A model generated the notes under the pieces. The model worked only from the letters and a program-made list of their open reading frames with translations. It ran no database searches and had not been told where the DNA came from. From positions 1 through 36,031 of IMG/VR virus record IMGVR_UViG_3300037119_001860: a stretch of 36,031 nt of DNA. One strand, written 5' to 3'. The stretch comes from a virus. Shown here in pieces: positions 1-6,426 of this stretch. Both the position numbers and the translations under genes were made by a program. The first letter of the stretch is position 1, and each line of letters starts with the position of its first letter.

Positions 1-33
1 GGAGCACGCCAACACCAGCCAAAGAGACGCCGA

Positions 34-50
34 CGTCTCGCCGAGAGACG
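34..50. repeat. Short inverted repeat CGTCTC/GAGACG
   Basis: CGTCTC at 34-39 pairs perfectly with GAGACG at 45-50 across a 5-base loop. A second GAGACG at 24-29 can pair with the same CGTCTC, so two hairpins could compete. Role unknown. Confidence 0.5.
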
Positions 51-57
51 CCGCAGA

Positions 58-77
58 ACCTACCGAAACCTACCGAA
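58..77. repeat. Tandem 10-bp direct repeat beside an AT-rich block
   Basis: ACCTACCGAA occurs twice in a row (58-67, 68-77) and runs into an AT-rich segment to about 91 that is locally self-complementary (AAATTT, GC, AAAATTT). In this GC-rich sequence the AT block stands out. Such an arrangement can be a protein-binding site, an iteron pair or an unwinding element. With only two copies, no function can be assigned. Confidence 0.55.
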
Positions 78-166
78 ATTTGCAAAATTTTACGGTCGGT
101 GATGGCACCCAGCTGACACCCAACCCATCCATCCAACCCCTAGTTGTATGAAAAGCCCAACTCCGT

Positions 167-194
167 TTGACAAGTTCCCTCGCGCGGGCATACG
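167..194 (+). promoter_or_regulatory. Possible early promoter with a perfect -35 box
   Basis: TTGACA at 167-172 is a perfect sigma70-type -35 box. Sixteen bases further lies CATACG (189-194), a weak match to TATAAT. It points toward the early genes starting at 450, but would give a leader of about 250 bases. The -35 is strong by eye and the -10 is poor, so this is a candidate only. Confidence 0.3.
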
Positions 195-244
195 CGCGTA
201 CCTCCCGCATGCGGGCGCGGGGCTGAGAAACCTTTCGCGCGCGG
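188..244. repeat. Diverged GC-rich repeat, copy A
   Basis: This 57-base segment aligns with 34963-35018 at roughly 70% identity by eye with one single-base gap. Both begin GCATACG, share CCTCCCGCAT and end CGCGCGCGG. Both copies are in non-coding DNA far apart in the window, which suggests a repeated regulatory or structural element rather than chance. A shorter related stretch with GCATACG lies at about 349-395. Confidence 0.5.
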
Positions 245-449
245 TGATAATCAGAAAGATGTAAGAAAGTAACAACAGTAGTTGTATACCCTACCTACGC
301 GCGCACGCGCGAGTGCGCCGCGGGGGACGCGAGGCCGTGGATCGATGCGCCCGCATACGGGAAGCCCGCACGTATACGCGCATACGCGAGGCGCCACAAT
401 TAGTTGGCAGCATTCTATGCTATGCTCGAAGGAACGAAAGGAGGGGCTC

Positions 450-641
450 ATGGCAGAAGACCCCAACGCCCCAGAACCGGCCAGCATCCAAGTCCAAGTG
501 GTCGTGTCCCGAGAGGATTATCAGAACATCGTGGCATCGGCCACCGGCGACTACCTACCAAGATCCGACGACATCCTCCTCTGGGCCGCCACAGTCATTG
601 CTGGCGTCATCCAACACGCGAAGGGACAACAGGATGCCTGA
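450..641 (+). CDS. Small hypothetical early protein (63 aa)
   Basis: An ATG at 450 follows a strong ribosome binding site (GAAAGGAGG). The frame remains open upstream to 282, but the peptide there is low-complexity and the binding site fixes the start. The product is acidic, starting MAEDPNAPEP, with a predicted beta segment (IQVQVVVS) and a hydrophobic helix (LLWAATVIAGVIQ) near the C-terminus. No known domain is recognised. Its stop overlaps the start of the next gene at 634 by 8 bases, so the two are probably translated together. It is the first gene of an early cluster of very small genes. Function unknown. Confidence 0.7.
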   Translation: MAEDPNAPEPASIQVQVVVSREDYQNIVASATGDYLPRSDDILLWAATVIAGVIQHAKGQQDA

Positions 642-1365
642 TCCGCCCACCCCCACCCTGGGCGAGCCGATGGTGCCGCTGCGGTACGCCCAGAGCGTTG
701 TGGACCAGGTGTGCGCGTCCGTTCGCCCGGTTACCGCGGTCGGCGCGAAGCGTTTTCTCAACGCTGCCGCCGTGCTGTGGCCGGTTGAGGTCGCGCCGCC
801 GACCAGCGCGCCGATGGTTCGGTTCGTTGATGTAGAGCAGGCAGCTATCGAGGCCAAGAGCCACGCCGAACTCGTCGGCATCCTGCTCAAGCTACGGCCG
901 AACGCATCCGCCGCGGCGCCGCCGACCAGCAACCAACTACGCGACGCGGCACAGGCCGTCGCCGACGCATGGGACGAAGCACACCGCGGACAGAACGACA
1001 TAGCCGGACACCTCGCCGCCCACCGCCACGAGGACGGCAACCTACATACGCCGATCGAAGACCTCCGCGACGCGTTGGCGGCCGCCGCCACACCTGGACC
1101 GACAGAGGACGCGTGCCCGAACTGCGGAGCCTTCGCAGGAGAGCCCTGCGTCGAGTTCCCAGGCGGTTCCGTCGGACCGTGCGATGCACGCTCCGTCCCA
1201 GCTGCCGCCACACCCGGAATCGTCATCGACCGCGAAACGGCAAACGCGGCACGTGCCGCGCTCCGATACGTCGTGGTCGACACCGGCGGCGGAGACCACG
1301 ACGACCGCACCGCTCTCGCCCGCCTCGACGCCGCCCTCGCCGACACCCAGGAGACCACGCCGTGA
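634..1365 (+). CDS. Hypothetical protein with Cys-rich zinc-binding motif (243 aa)
   Basis: The ATG at 634 overlaps the preceding gene, which suggests translational coupling. The frame is open further upstream, but this start gives a normal protein. The first 100 residues are helical and alanine-rich. Around residues 155-180 is CPNCGAFAGEPC followed by another Cys, the kind of CxxC...C cluster that binds zinc and is common in short actinobacterial and phage proteins. The C-terminus ends with an ARLDAALAD segment closely echoed in the gene at 1438; the DNA CTCGACGCCGCCCTC is identical in both, hinting at a duplicated module. No enzyme motif is seen. A zinc-binding regulatory or accessory early protein is plausible but unproven. 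Confidence 0.7.
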   Translation: MPDPPTPTLGEPMVPLRYAQSVVDQVCASVRPVTAVGAKRFLNAAAVLWPVEVAPPTSAPMVRFVDVEQAAIEAKSHAELVGILLKLRPNASAAAPPTSNQLRDAAQAVADAWDEAHRGQNDIAGHLAAHRHEDGNLHTPIEDLRDALAAAATPGPTEDACPNCGAFAGEPCVEFPGGSVGPCDARSVPAAATPGIVIDRETANAARAALRYVVVDTGGGDHDDRTALARLDAALADTQETTP

Positions 1366-1445
1366 GCGGCGCACCGTGCTACTACTGCGGCCTGCGCCAC
1401 GGCGTCCACAAGAGCGCCTGTCCGAACGGGAGGAAGCGTGCCTGA
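1362..1445 (+). CDS. Tiny Cys/His protein, zinc-knuckle-like (27 aa)
   Basis: A GTG at 1362 overlaps the stop of the previous gene as GTGA, and the 27-residue frame ends with a TGA that overlaps the GTG start of the next gene at 1438. The peptide contains CYYCGLRHGVHKSACP: two Cys in CxxC spacing, two His and a third Cys, which could hold one zinc ion. Exact stop-start overlaps on both sides argue for a translated gene rather than a gap. No family can be named, and a reader that demands longer genes would miss it. Confidence 0.55.
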   Translation: MSGAPCYYCGLRHGVHKSACPNGRKRA

Positions 1446-1716
1446 CGAGACGACGCGGCTCGTGCGGAGCGACGATGCGATGCGCGAAGCCGTCGCCTAC
1501 GCCGTCGACGTCTACAGGTGGCCCGACGCCAAGACCCGCGACGACGCCCGCCGCTTCGTCGCCGCGTTCGACGCTGCACCGCGCACCCCGACCAGCAGCG
1601 TCACCGTCGACGCCAGCGACCTCGCGCTCGTGCTGAGGCCAACGCCGAGCAACAGGGCACGGAGGCTCGCCGCCATCGTCCGTCTCGACGCCGCCCTCAA
1701 GGAGTCCGATGGCTGA
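1438..1716 (+). CDS. Small hypothetical early protein (92 aa)
   Basis: A GTG at 1438 is preceded by GGGAGGAAG. The product is a mixed charged, probably helical protein (MPDETTRLVRSDDAM...). Its last third (DASDLALVLR..., ending VRLDAALKESDG) resembles the C-terminal end of the protein at 634, including a shared RLDAAL motif, so the two may be partial duplicates without the zinc motif here. It overlaps the next gene at 1709 by 8 bases. Function unknown. Confidence 0.65.
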   Translation: MPDETTRLVRSDDAMREAVAYAVDVYRWPDAKTRDDARRFVAAFDAAPRTPTSSVTVDASDLALVLRPTPSNRARRLAAIVRLDAALKESDG

Positions 1717-2152
1717 TCACCTATCTCGAGCCGGACTAGCCAACTTCTGGGACAATGCCACGCGCATGCCCGATCCCGAGCGCGGCGGATTCCCGTTCTC
1801 GCCAGGCGGCGCCAAGATCAACGAGCCACCGCATGAGCCGGAGTACAGTCGGCCTGCCGGTGAAATCACCGAGGACACCAAGCACTGGTGGGAGCAGGAC
1901 ATGGCCAGCACCGTCAAGTGGATCTCGGTGCCGCTCATGCCTGACACCTACATGCACCTCAGGCACGGGATGACATCATTGCTGACCCGTGAGATGATCC
2001 AAGTTATCCTGAATGACTTGGCCGTGTCCATCAGCAGAAGCCGTGAGGAGACCCATGCCCCGCAGAATCGCCAAGCAGACGCTCAGCGAGAACTCCCGCC
2101 AAATCCGAATGCACCAACAGCAGATGAACTCCGGTGGGGACGCCGATCCTGA
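1709..2152 (+). CDS. Hypothetical protein (147 aa)
   Basis: The ATG at 1709 overlaps the previous gene and is preceded by AAGGAG. The protein has a polar, proline-rich N-terminal half (FPFSPGGAKINEPPHEPEYS), a central tryptophan-containing segment (KHWWEQDMASTVKWISVPLMPDTYMHLRHGM) and a short helix (REMIQVILNDLAVSIS), then a disordered polar tail. No family is recognised. Its last 98 bases overlap the resolvase gene in another frame, a long overlap that could mean that the resolvase starts further downstream or that this gene's tail is dispensable. Confidence 0.6.
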   Translation: MADHLSRAGLANFWDNATRMPDPERGGFPFSPGGAKINEPPHEPEYSRPAGEITEDTKHWWEQDMASTVKWISVPLMPDTYMHLRHGMTSLLTREMIQVILNDLAVSISRSREETHAPQNRQADAQRELPPNPNAPTADELRWGRRS

Positions 2153-2681
2153 GAAGGTTGGCGGCTCGAACTGGTGGCGCTACCACCTCGTAGCGATCGA
2201 CCCGGGCGTGACAACCGGAGTTGCCATCTTTCACTTTCCGCCGCGCACAGTACAGGGCGCACGGCCTCCGGCGGTACAGACTCACCAAGTCCATACAGCC
2301 GAGAACATCCCCATCGCTGGCTTGGCATCAACGATCTTCCTGCCGAAGCGCCCTCACGCCATCGTGATCGAGCAGTACGTGACCCGACCTAGCGGTCACG
2401 GCTCTGTCGGCAGCCGGCATCACACCGAATTGTCACCTATTTGGGTTGCTGGACAGCTGCTGGGCTGGTTAGAAGCCCAACAAGGCAAGAAACCGGCCAT
2501 TTATTGGCAGCAGGCGGGTCTCGCGATGGGCGCATTCCCGCCGAAACGGCTCAAAGACCTGTTCCCGAGCCTCTACCGGCAGACCAGAGGCCAACCGCAT
2601 GCCCGTGACGCTCTGATACATGGCCTTCGCTGGCTGAAAGCCGAGCGAAACGACCTATTCATGCGGGTTCCGCGCGATTGA
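2055..2681 (+). CDS. RuvC-like Holliday junction resolvase (RNase H fold)
   Basis: This 208-residue protein has the acidic pattern of RuvC-family resolvases: VAIDPGVTTG (Asp49), IVIEQYV (Glu106) and HARDALIHGLRWL (His182, Asp185) near the C-terminus. Enzymes of this family bind two divalent metals with these residues and cut branched DNA, which in phages resolves recombination intermediates and clears branches before packaging. The position directly upstream of the terminase genes fits that role. I chose the ATG at 2055 because it follows GAGGAG; it overlaps the previous gene by 98 bases, so a start nearer residue 25 is possible. The stop codon lies in the loop of a hairpin (2671-2694). Confidence 0.85.
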   Translation: MPRRIAKQTLSENSRQIRMHQQQMNSGGDADPEKVGGSNWWRYHLVAIDPGVTTGVAIFHFPPRTVQGARPPAVQTHQVHTAENIPIAGLASTIFLPKRPHAIVIEQYVTRPSGHGSVGSRHHTELSPIWVAGQLLGWLEAQQGKKPAIYWQQAGLAMGAFPPKRLKDLFPSLYRQTRGQPHARDALIHGLRWLKAERNDLFMRVPRD

Positions 2682-2694
2682 GCTTGATCGCGCG
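2671..2694 (+). terminator. Hairpin spanning the resolvase stop codon
   Basis: CGCGCGAT (2671-2678) pairs perfectly with ATCGCGCG (2687-2694). The 8-base loop contains the TGA stop (2679-2681) of the resolvase gene and the start of the TTGATC box of the next promoter. There is no T-tract, so termination would be of the kind without one, or the hairpin may slow ribosomes or protect the early mRNA end. It sits exactly at the junction between early and virion transcription units. Confidence 0.5.
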
Positions 2695-2713
2695 TAGGGG
2701 CGCGTGCTAACAT
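2684..2713 (+). promoter_or_regulatory. Promoter for the virion operon
   Basis: TTGATC (2684-2689), an 18-base spacer and TAACAT (2708-2713) preceded by GC. The GCTAA core is shared with promoter candidates at 30669-30697 and 32848-32877. A -10 ending at 2713 places transcription start near 2720, only about two bases before the GTG at 2722. The virion genes downstream have no comparable gap, so this may drive much of the late operon. Confidence 0.5.
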
Positions 2714-2721
2714 GCCGCCCC

Positions 2722-3585
2722 GTGGCATCTATTGCGATCCCGGAGCTGAACCGTGCCATGCGCAATGTGCGCAGGCGGGGTGACTACACCGACCCCAAGA
2801 CCGACAGCTACGGGAAGACGAGGCGCAAGCAAACTTGGGGGCCGGCGAAGCCCAAGCCGAAGGTGCGGCGAGTCGCCAAGCGACCGCTAGACACCGAGTA
2901 CGTGCCGATCCAACTTCCGGACTTCCAGCCGGACATGGACGTCCGTACCTGTGGCGCCATCTTGGCCGGTCGCAATCGTGGCCTCCCGTGTCAGCAGCCG
3001 TCAGGCCGCGGAACCCGACACCGCGGGTGGGGTAGGTGTAACCTCCACGGAGGGAACACCGTGGCTGGTGAACGGGAGGCCGCGGCAATGGAGGCCGCTG
3101 CCTCTGCCATGCGCAGTAAGATCGTCCCTGATGGCTTGCGAAAGCAGCAGGTTATCAGCCAACTCTATGCTGCCCGCGTCGAGATCGAGCCAGAGGACGC
3201 GATGGGGCAGGAGTTGGAGCGCACACAGGGCGCGATCGAGTTCCTGATCCAAGTTCTGGGCACGAAGACGCTAGCCGAGTTGGAGTCCACAGCCGAGGGC
3301 CGTGTAGCGCGCGAGCTTCTCAAGGAGGAGCGCGATCGACTCACCCGGCTTGCAAAGTCCATGATCGACATCGACTTCCGTGAGCGCCAGGGCTCCATGG
3401 CCGAGCAGCTTGCAGCGCCGATCGTCGCGATCATCCAGGGCGTGGTCGGAGAGCTTCAGCTAGATGCCAACCAGCAGGCGGCAGTCGGCGGGCTCGTGCG
3501 CAAGCATCTGGAGCTAATTGCTGGCAGCGGTGCCGAGGTCGGCGAGGTCGAGGTCACCCCGCTCATCGAAGACAAGGTGGCGTAA
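2722..3585 (+). CDS. Terminase small subunit-like protein with zinc motif
   Basis: Residues 1-60 are basic. Cys77, Cys90, Cys106 and His109 form a zinc-binding pattern ending CNLHGG, typical of the CxxHGG segment found in many phage small terminase proteins. The C-terminal half is helical (YAARVEIEPEDAMGQELERTQ..., LLKEERDRLTRLAKSM), fitting an oligomerising DNA-recognition subunit that hands genome ends to the large terminase. The gene begins the virion operon; the large subunit lies 4.7 kb downstream. Two GTG starts are possible, 2704 and 2722. Neither has a ribosome binding site at good spacing. I prefer 2722 because the promoter would make a nearly leaderless mRNA there, giving 287 residues. 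Confidence 0.75.
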   Translation: MASIAIPELNRAMRNVRRRGDYTDPKTDSYGKTRRKQTWGPAKPKPKVRRVAKRPLDTEYVPIQLPDFQPDMDVRTCGAILAGRNRGLPCQQPSGRGTRHRGWGRCNLHGGNTVAGEREAAAMEAAASAMRSKIVPDGLRKQQVISQLYAARVEIEPEDAMGQELERTQGAIEFLIQVLGTKTLAELESTAEGRVARELLKEERDRLTRLAKSMIDIDFRERQGSMAEQLAAPIVAIIQGVVGELQLDANQQAAVGGLVRKHLELIAGSGAEVGEVEVTPLIEDKVA

Positions 3586-3962
3586 TGCTCAAGGGACTCC
3601 AGTCCACGTTCAACTACGAATGCTGGGCCGGAGAAACCTTCGATGAGACGACCACCTATCTGATCGAGGGCATTGTCGTTCCGATGTCCAATAAGACCGG
3701 TCGTTGGCAGGTCAGGGCGACGACGGATATCAGCCCGGTCGCTCCGGACACTCCTCTTTGGTCGGTGACTTCGCAGGCCAATCCTACGCGGGTGGTGCTG
3801 GACGATGAGGCACCCAATATCCGCCTCATCATCCCGGCTACCACGACGGAGGGCTTCGCACCTGGCAACTACGTACATGAGTTCGAGTACGAGGATGTTG
3901 ACGGCCGCGTAACCAAGGTGTTCCGTGGCCTGTTCGTTGTCAGGGCCGAAATCACAAGGTAG
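3585..3962 (+). CDS. LtfC/p132/Gp6-like beta-sandwich virion protein
   Basis: The ATG overlaps the TAA of the preceding gene. This 125-residue protein opens with a GETF segment and has alternating beta strands (WQVRATTDI, RVVLDD, IRLIIPATTT, YVHEFEYEDVDGRVTKVFRGLFVV). The layout and the ending, a short strand followed by FRGLFVVRAEITR, resemble the LtfC/p132/Gp6 beta-sandwich proteins of actinophages, which are small structural proteins. The assignment is by pattern only. It is the first gene of a block of virion-type genes that separates the two terminase subunits, and the next gene follows 8 bases later with its own GGAGAGG site. Confidence 0.55.
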   Translation: MLKGLQSTFNYECWAGETFDETTTYLIEGIVVPMSNKTGRWQVRATTDISPVAPDTPLWSVTSQANPTRVVLDDEAPNIRLIIPATTTEGFAPGNYVHEFEYEDVDGRVTKVFRGLFVVRAEITR

Positions 3963-3970
3963 GAGAGGAA

Positions 3971-4441
3971 ATGGCTGACGTAGTATGCAATATTGCCAAG
4001 GGCCGCATCGTCGAGCTGTACAACCGGGTCAAGAACAACGACCCGGCCAACTCGGCGTTTCTGCTCGTTGGCCTTACCGGCGTCGAAACGGATGACAACA
4101 TCCGCGATGCCGATACGCTGACGGCGATCATTGCCCTCGCGCTGAACGAGGTCACCAATGGTGGCTACGCACGCAAGGTGCTCACGGACGCGGACATCGC
4201 ATCGCTTCCAGCACCGGACGACACCAACAACTGGTACGGGGTCGATCTTCCCGACTGGGCGATGGGCACGATCCTGGCAGGAGACAACTGGTCTCGCGTC
4301 GGGCTGTGCTATGACGGCGACACGACTAGCGGCGGTGACGCGAACATCATGCCGCTGATCGTCTGGGACTACGTGCTCAACGCCGATGGCTCCAGCGTCA
4401 CGCTCCAGTTCAACGCGTCCGGCATCTTCCGGGCCACGTAG
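3971..4441 (+). CDS. Probable virion structural protein (156 aa)
   Basis: The ATG follows AGGAGAGG at good spacing. The protein starts with a short helix (ADVVCNIAKGRIVELYNRVKNNDPANSAFLLVGLTG), followed by acidic loops and beta strands, ending LQFNASGIFRAT. That ending, where beta strands close with a phrase like FNASGIF, is common in small phage structural proteins and echoes the FNVTPHSLLGWAY end of the next gene, so both may share a fold. No named domain is recognised. Position and spacing place it in the virion-surface block, possibly as an accessory head or tail protein. Confidence 0.55.
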   Translation: MADVVCNIAKGRIVELYNRVKNNDPANSAFLLVGLTGVETDDNIRDADTLTAIIALALNEVTNGGYARKVLTDADIASLPAPDDTNNWYGVDLPDWAMGTILAGDNWSRVGLCYDGDTTSGGDANIMPLIVWDYVLNADGSSVTLQFNASGIFRAT

Positions 4442-4450
4442 GACTAGGCC

Positions 4451-5080
4451 ATGGCAGTCACTGGCCGGCTCCAGCCCAGCTTCACCGGGCAGGTGCTCAA
4501 CAAGGAGATTGACTGGGACACCGATCCTCTACGCGGTCGGCTCCTGTCGTCTTCCTACACACCCGATGTCCTTCACGACTACGCCAACGACCTGTCGGGC
4601 GAGCTTGCGACGGCCAACGGATACACGGCCGGCGGAGTGCTGCTGACCACGCCGACGCGCGTGCGCACGCTCGCCAACGCATGGGGCGCAGCGCGAGCGA
4701 ACTCCACCGCCTACGCGGTGGGCGATGTCGTTCGTCCGTCCACCGGCAACGCGCACCTGTACCAGTGCATTGTTGCCGGCACGTCCGGTGGATCGCCGCC
4801 ATCGTTCCCGACGGTGCCCGGTCAGATCGTTACCGACGGCACGGTCACCTGGGCAGAGGTGGGCATCGCCATCACGGTGCTGCGCACCGATGCCGCTTCC
4901 TGGACGCTGTCGGGCTCGATCACAGCACGGTACTTCGCCATCGTGGACGCGAACACCGGTGCCGACAACACCCGCCCTCTCATCATCGTCCAGGACTTCG
5001 GCGCCGATGAGACCGGCAACTCGCAGTTCAACGTCACGCCACATTCCCTCCTGGGCTGGGCGTACGCCTTCGACAGCTAG
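4451..5080 (+). CDS. Virion protein with inserted carbohydrate-binding-like domain
   Basis: Residues 1-75 (MAVTGRLQPS..., YTAGGVLLTTPT) and 139-209 (ITVLRTDAASWTLSGSITARYFAIVDANTG...) read as two halves of a beta-rich phage structural protein. Between them, about residues 78-138, lies AYAVGDVVRP, LYQCIVAGTSG, FPTVPG and VTDGTVTWAEVG. That pattern is typical of a CBM5/12-like or chitin-binding-like module found in phage tail and head-surface proteins. The module looks spliced into the host fold. It would display a sugar-binding domain on the particle. The gene follows the previous one by 9 bases. The domain call is by motif only. Confidence 0.6.
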   Translation: MAVTGRLQPSFTGQVLNKEIDWDTDPLRGRLLSSSYTPDVLHDYANDLSGELATANGYTAGGVLLTTPTRVRTLANAWGAARANSTAYAVGDVVRPSTGNAHLYQCIVAGTSGGSPPSFPTVPGQIVTDGTVTWAEVGIAITVLRTDAASWTLSGSITARYFAIVDANTGADNTRPLIIVQDFGADETGNSQFNVTPHSLLGWAYAFDS

Positions 5081-5088
5081 GAGGGAAG

Positions 5089-5622
5089 ATGGCTGACTCT
5101 GTAGACTACGCAGCACTCAAGCAGGCGGGCGATGTTGTCGACACCGACAAGTTCGCGCCGCTCGTCAAGCTAGCCGTCTCTGCTGACGGATCGGACGCGT
5201 TGGTCGGCCTGACAGCTACCACGTTCTCTGATCTGCTCACGCAGATGACCAGCGCGGCGTCCTCCTTGTCTTCGCTGCTCGCAGCGCAGGGGCTCCATGG
5301 GGCTGATGCCGCCGATCTGCTCAACGGCCATGTCACGTTGACCAATACCACGGCAGCCGACGTGCTGGCGGCGATCGGCTCGACGGTGATCGTAGCGACG
5401 TCGATCCTGGTCGTCAACAAGCATTCGACTGTGGACACCGTGGTTGAGATCAGGGACGGCACGACCGTCAAGATCCAGGCCATGGCCAAGGCCAACGGGG
5501 GTGGCTTTGCGCTCGCAGGAGCCAAGATCCTTGCCGGTACGTCCGGCGCCGCCATCACCGCGCGCAACGTGACCACTGGATCCGACGTGGACATCTTCGT
5601 CGGCGGGTACAAGGTCTCGTAG
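5089..5622 (+). CDS. Probable virion surface protein (177 aa)
   Basis: The ATG follows TAGGAGGGAAG. The first 100 residues are helical and Ala/Ser-rich (LLTQMTSAASSLSSLLAAQGLHGADAADLL). The C-terminal 75 residues form a compact beta-rich domain (STVIVATSILVVNKHSTVDTV, TVKIQAMAKANGGGFALAG, ITARNVTTGSDVDIFVGGYKVS), similar in style to small head or tail decoration domains. No family is named with confidence. It lies in the block between the terminase genes and is followed after 3 bases by another surface-type protein. Confidence 0.55.
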   Translation: MADSVDYAALKQAGDVVDTDKFAPLVKLAVSADGSDALVGLTATTFSDLLTQMTSAASSLSSLLAAQGLHGADAADLLNGHVTLTNTTAADVLAAIGSTVIVATSILVVNKHSTVDTVVEIRDGTTVKIQAMAKANGGGFALAGAKILAGTSGAAITARNVTTGSDVDIFVGGYKVS

Positions 5623-5625
5623 CTC

Positions 5626-6426
5626 GTGGCTGCCACCCACAAGTTCACGGCTGGCACGCAGCCGACCGGCACTGGCACGTCTTCCACCTTCACGAGCCCG
5701 AACACCGCGGCGGGAGACGTGGCGGTTGGTGACATCGTAATCGCCACCGTCGGTATGGACGGGGCACCGGGTGGCAGTGGCAAGCCGACCTGCTCCCCTG
5801 CCGCCGGTGCGATGACGTTGGTCTGCGAGTTCGATCAGTCGGCATCGTTCTACAACTGGATCGGTATCTACATCTGCACGTCAGCGATCGCTCGTAACAC
5901 CATCTACACGGTCTCCTGGACGACTGCTCGCGGTATTCGCATTGTTCATGGCACGTCCTATAGCGCGACAGAGACCTTCGGAGAGCTAGTGGCCCAAGGC
6001 GCTACGTTCGCCACGGGGTCGAGCCCGACCGGGCCAAATGCCAGCGAGAAGGTAGGGCCAGTAGGCGTCGCCTTCGGCGGGGCCAACTTTCCTGCTGCCG
6101 CGACAGACGTCACTCCGGTCTCAGCAGGAGGCACAACCGGTATCGGTTACCGGTCCATCTGGCATAACGCCGACAACTCTTCGATCACGCCTGGCACCGG
6201 TTGGACGAGTCGGCGCGCAGCGAGCAACACGGCGGGTGCGTTCTCGTGGATTCACGACAACATCCGCACGTCTGGTGGCGCCTACGCAACACAGGCCACG
6301 GCCATGACGACCTTCGCCACGCGTAACGGCGTAGTGGTTCACATCCCGACCGGCGCAGCATCCGGCGGTGGCGGCGGCGGTGGCGCAGCGGCCAAGCGCC
6401 TGCTGCTCGGGGTCGGCGGCGTCTAG
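5626..6426 (+). CDS. Probable virion surface/adhesin protein with glycine-rich end
   Basis: This 266-residue protein starts at a GTG 3 bases after the preceding stop. It is rich in Thr, Ser, Gly and Ala with beta-strand spacing (DIVIATVGMDG, WIGIYICTSAI, YTVSWTTARGIRIVHG), as in phage surface proteins. The C-terminus has a run of Gly residues followed by a short hydrophobic end (AAAKRLLLGVGGV), an arrangement common in surface-exposed phage proteins in which a flexible linker ends in an anchoring or packing segment. No catalytic motif is seen. Its stop overlaps the next gene's GTG by one base. Confidence 0.5.
   Translation: MAATHKFTAGTQPTGTGTSSTFTSPNTAAGDVAVGDIVIATVGMDGAPGGSGKPTCSPAAGAMTLVCEFDQSASFYNWIGIYICTSAIARNTIYTVSWTTARGIRIVHGTSYSATETFGELVAQGATFATGSSPTGPNASEKVGPVGVAFGGANFPAAATDVTPVSAGGTTGIGYRSIWHNADNSSITPGTGWTSRRAASNTAGAFSWIHDNIRTSGGAYATQATAMTTFATRNGVVVHIPTGAASGGGGGGGAAAKRLLLGVGGV

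Larger units (their letters stand above)
1..449. other. Non-coding region upstream of the early genes
   Basis: No convincing gene lies here. Open frames on the minus strand have arginine- and cysteine-rich low-complexity products and no good ribosome binding site. The stretch holds a small hairpin (34-50), a tandem 10-base repeat followed by an AT-rich block (58-94), a TTGACA box (167-172), two copies of TAGTTGTAT (141-149 and 279-287 by eye) and GC-rich alternating purine-pyrimidine DNA with several GCATACG motifs (188-194, 353-359, 380-386). It probably carries early-gene control signals. It could also hold an origin or a packaging site, but nothing seen proves either. Confidence 0.7.

Noticed and set aside
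404-426. Promoter just before the gene at 450 (TTGGCA ... TATGCT)
   Set aside because: Spacing of the boxes is only about 11 bases, and the correct -35 position has no match.
313-633. Upstream extension of the gene at 634
   Set aside because: The extension is out of step with the well-supported gene at 450, is Arg-rich, and the ATG at 634 fits coupled translation.
555-1409. Minus-strand open frame (284 codons)
   Set aside because: Antisense to the gene at 634. Low-complexity Ala/Arg/Ser product, a shadow of the + strand codon bias.
2712-2780. Short ATG frame near the small terminase start (23 codons)
   Set aside because: Starts inside the promoter -10 box, has no ribosome binding site and runs inside the terminase gene in another frame.
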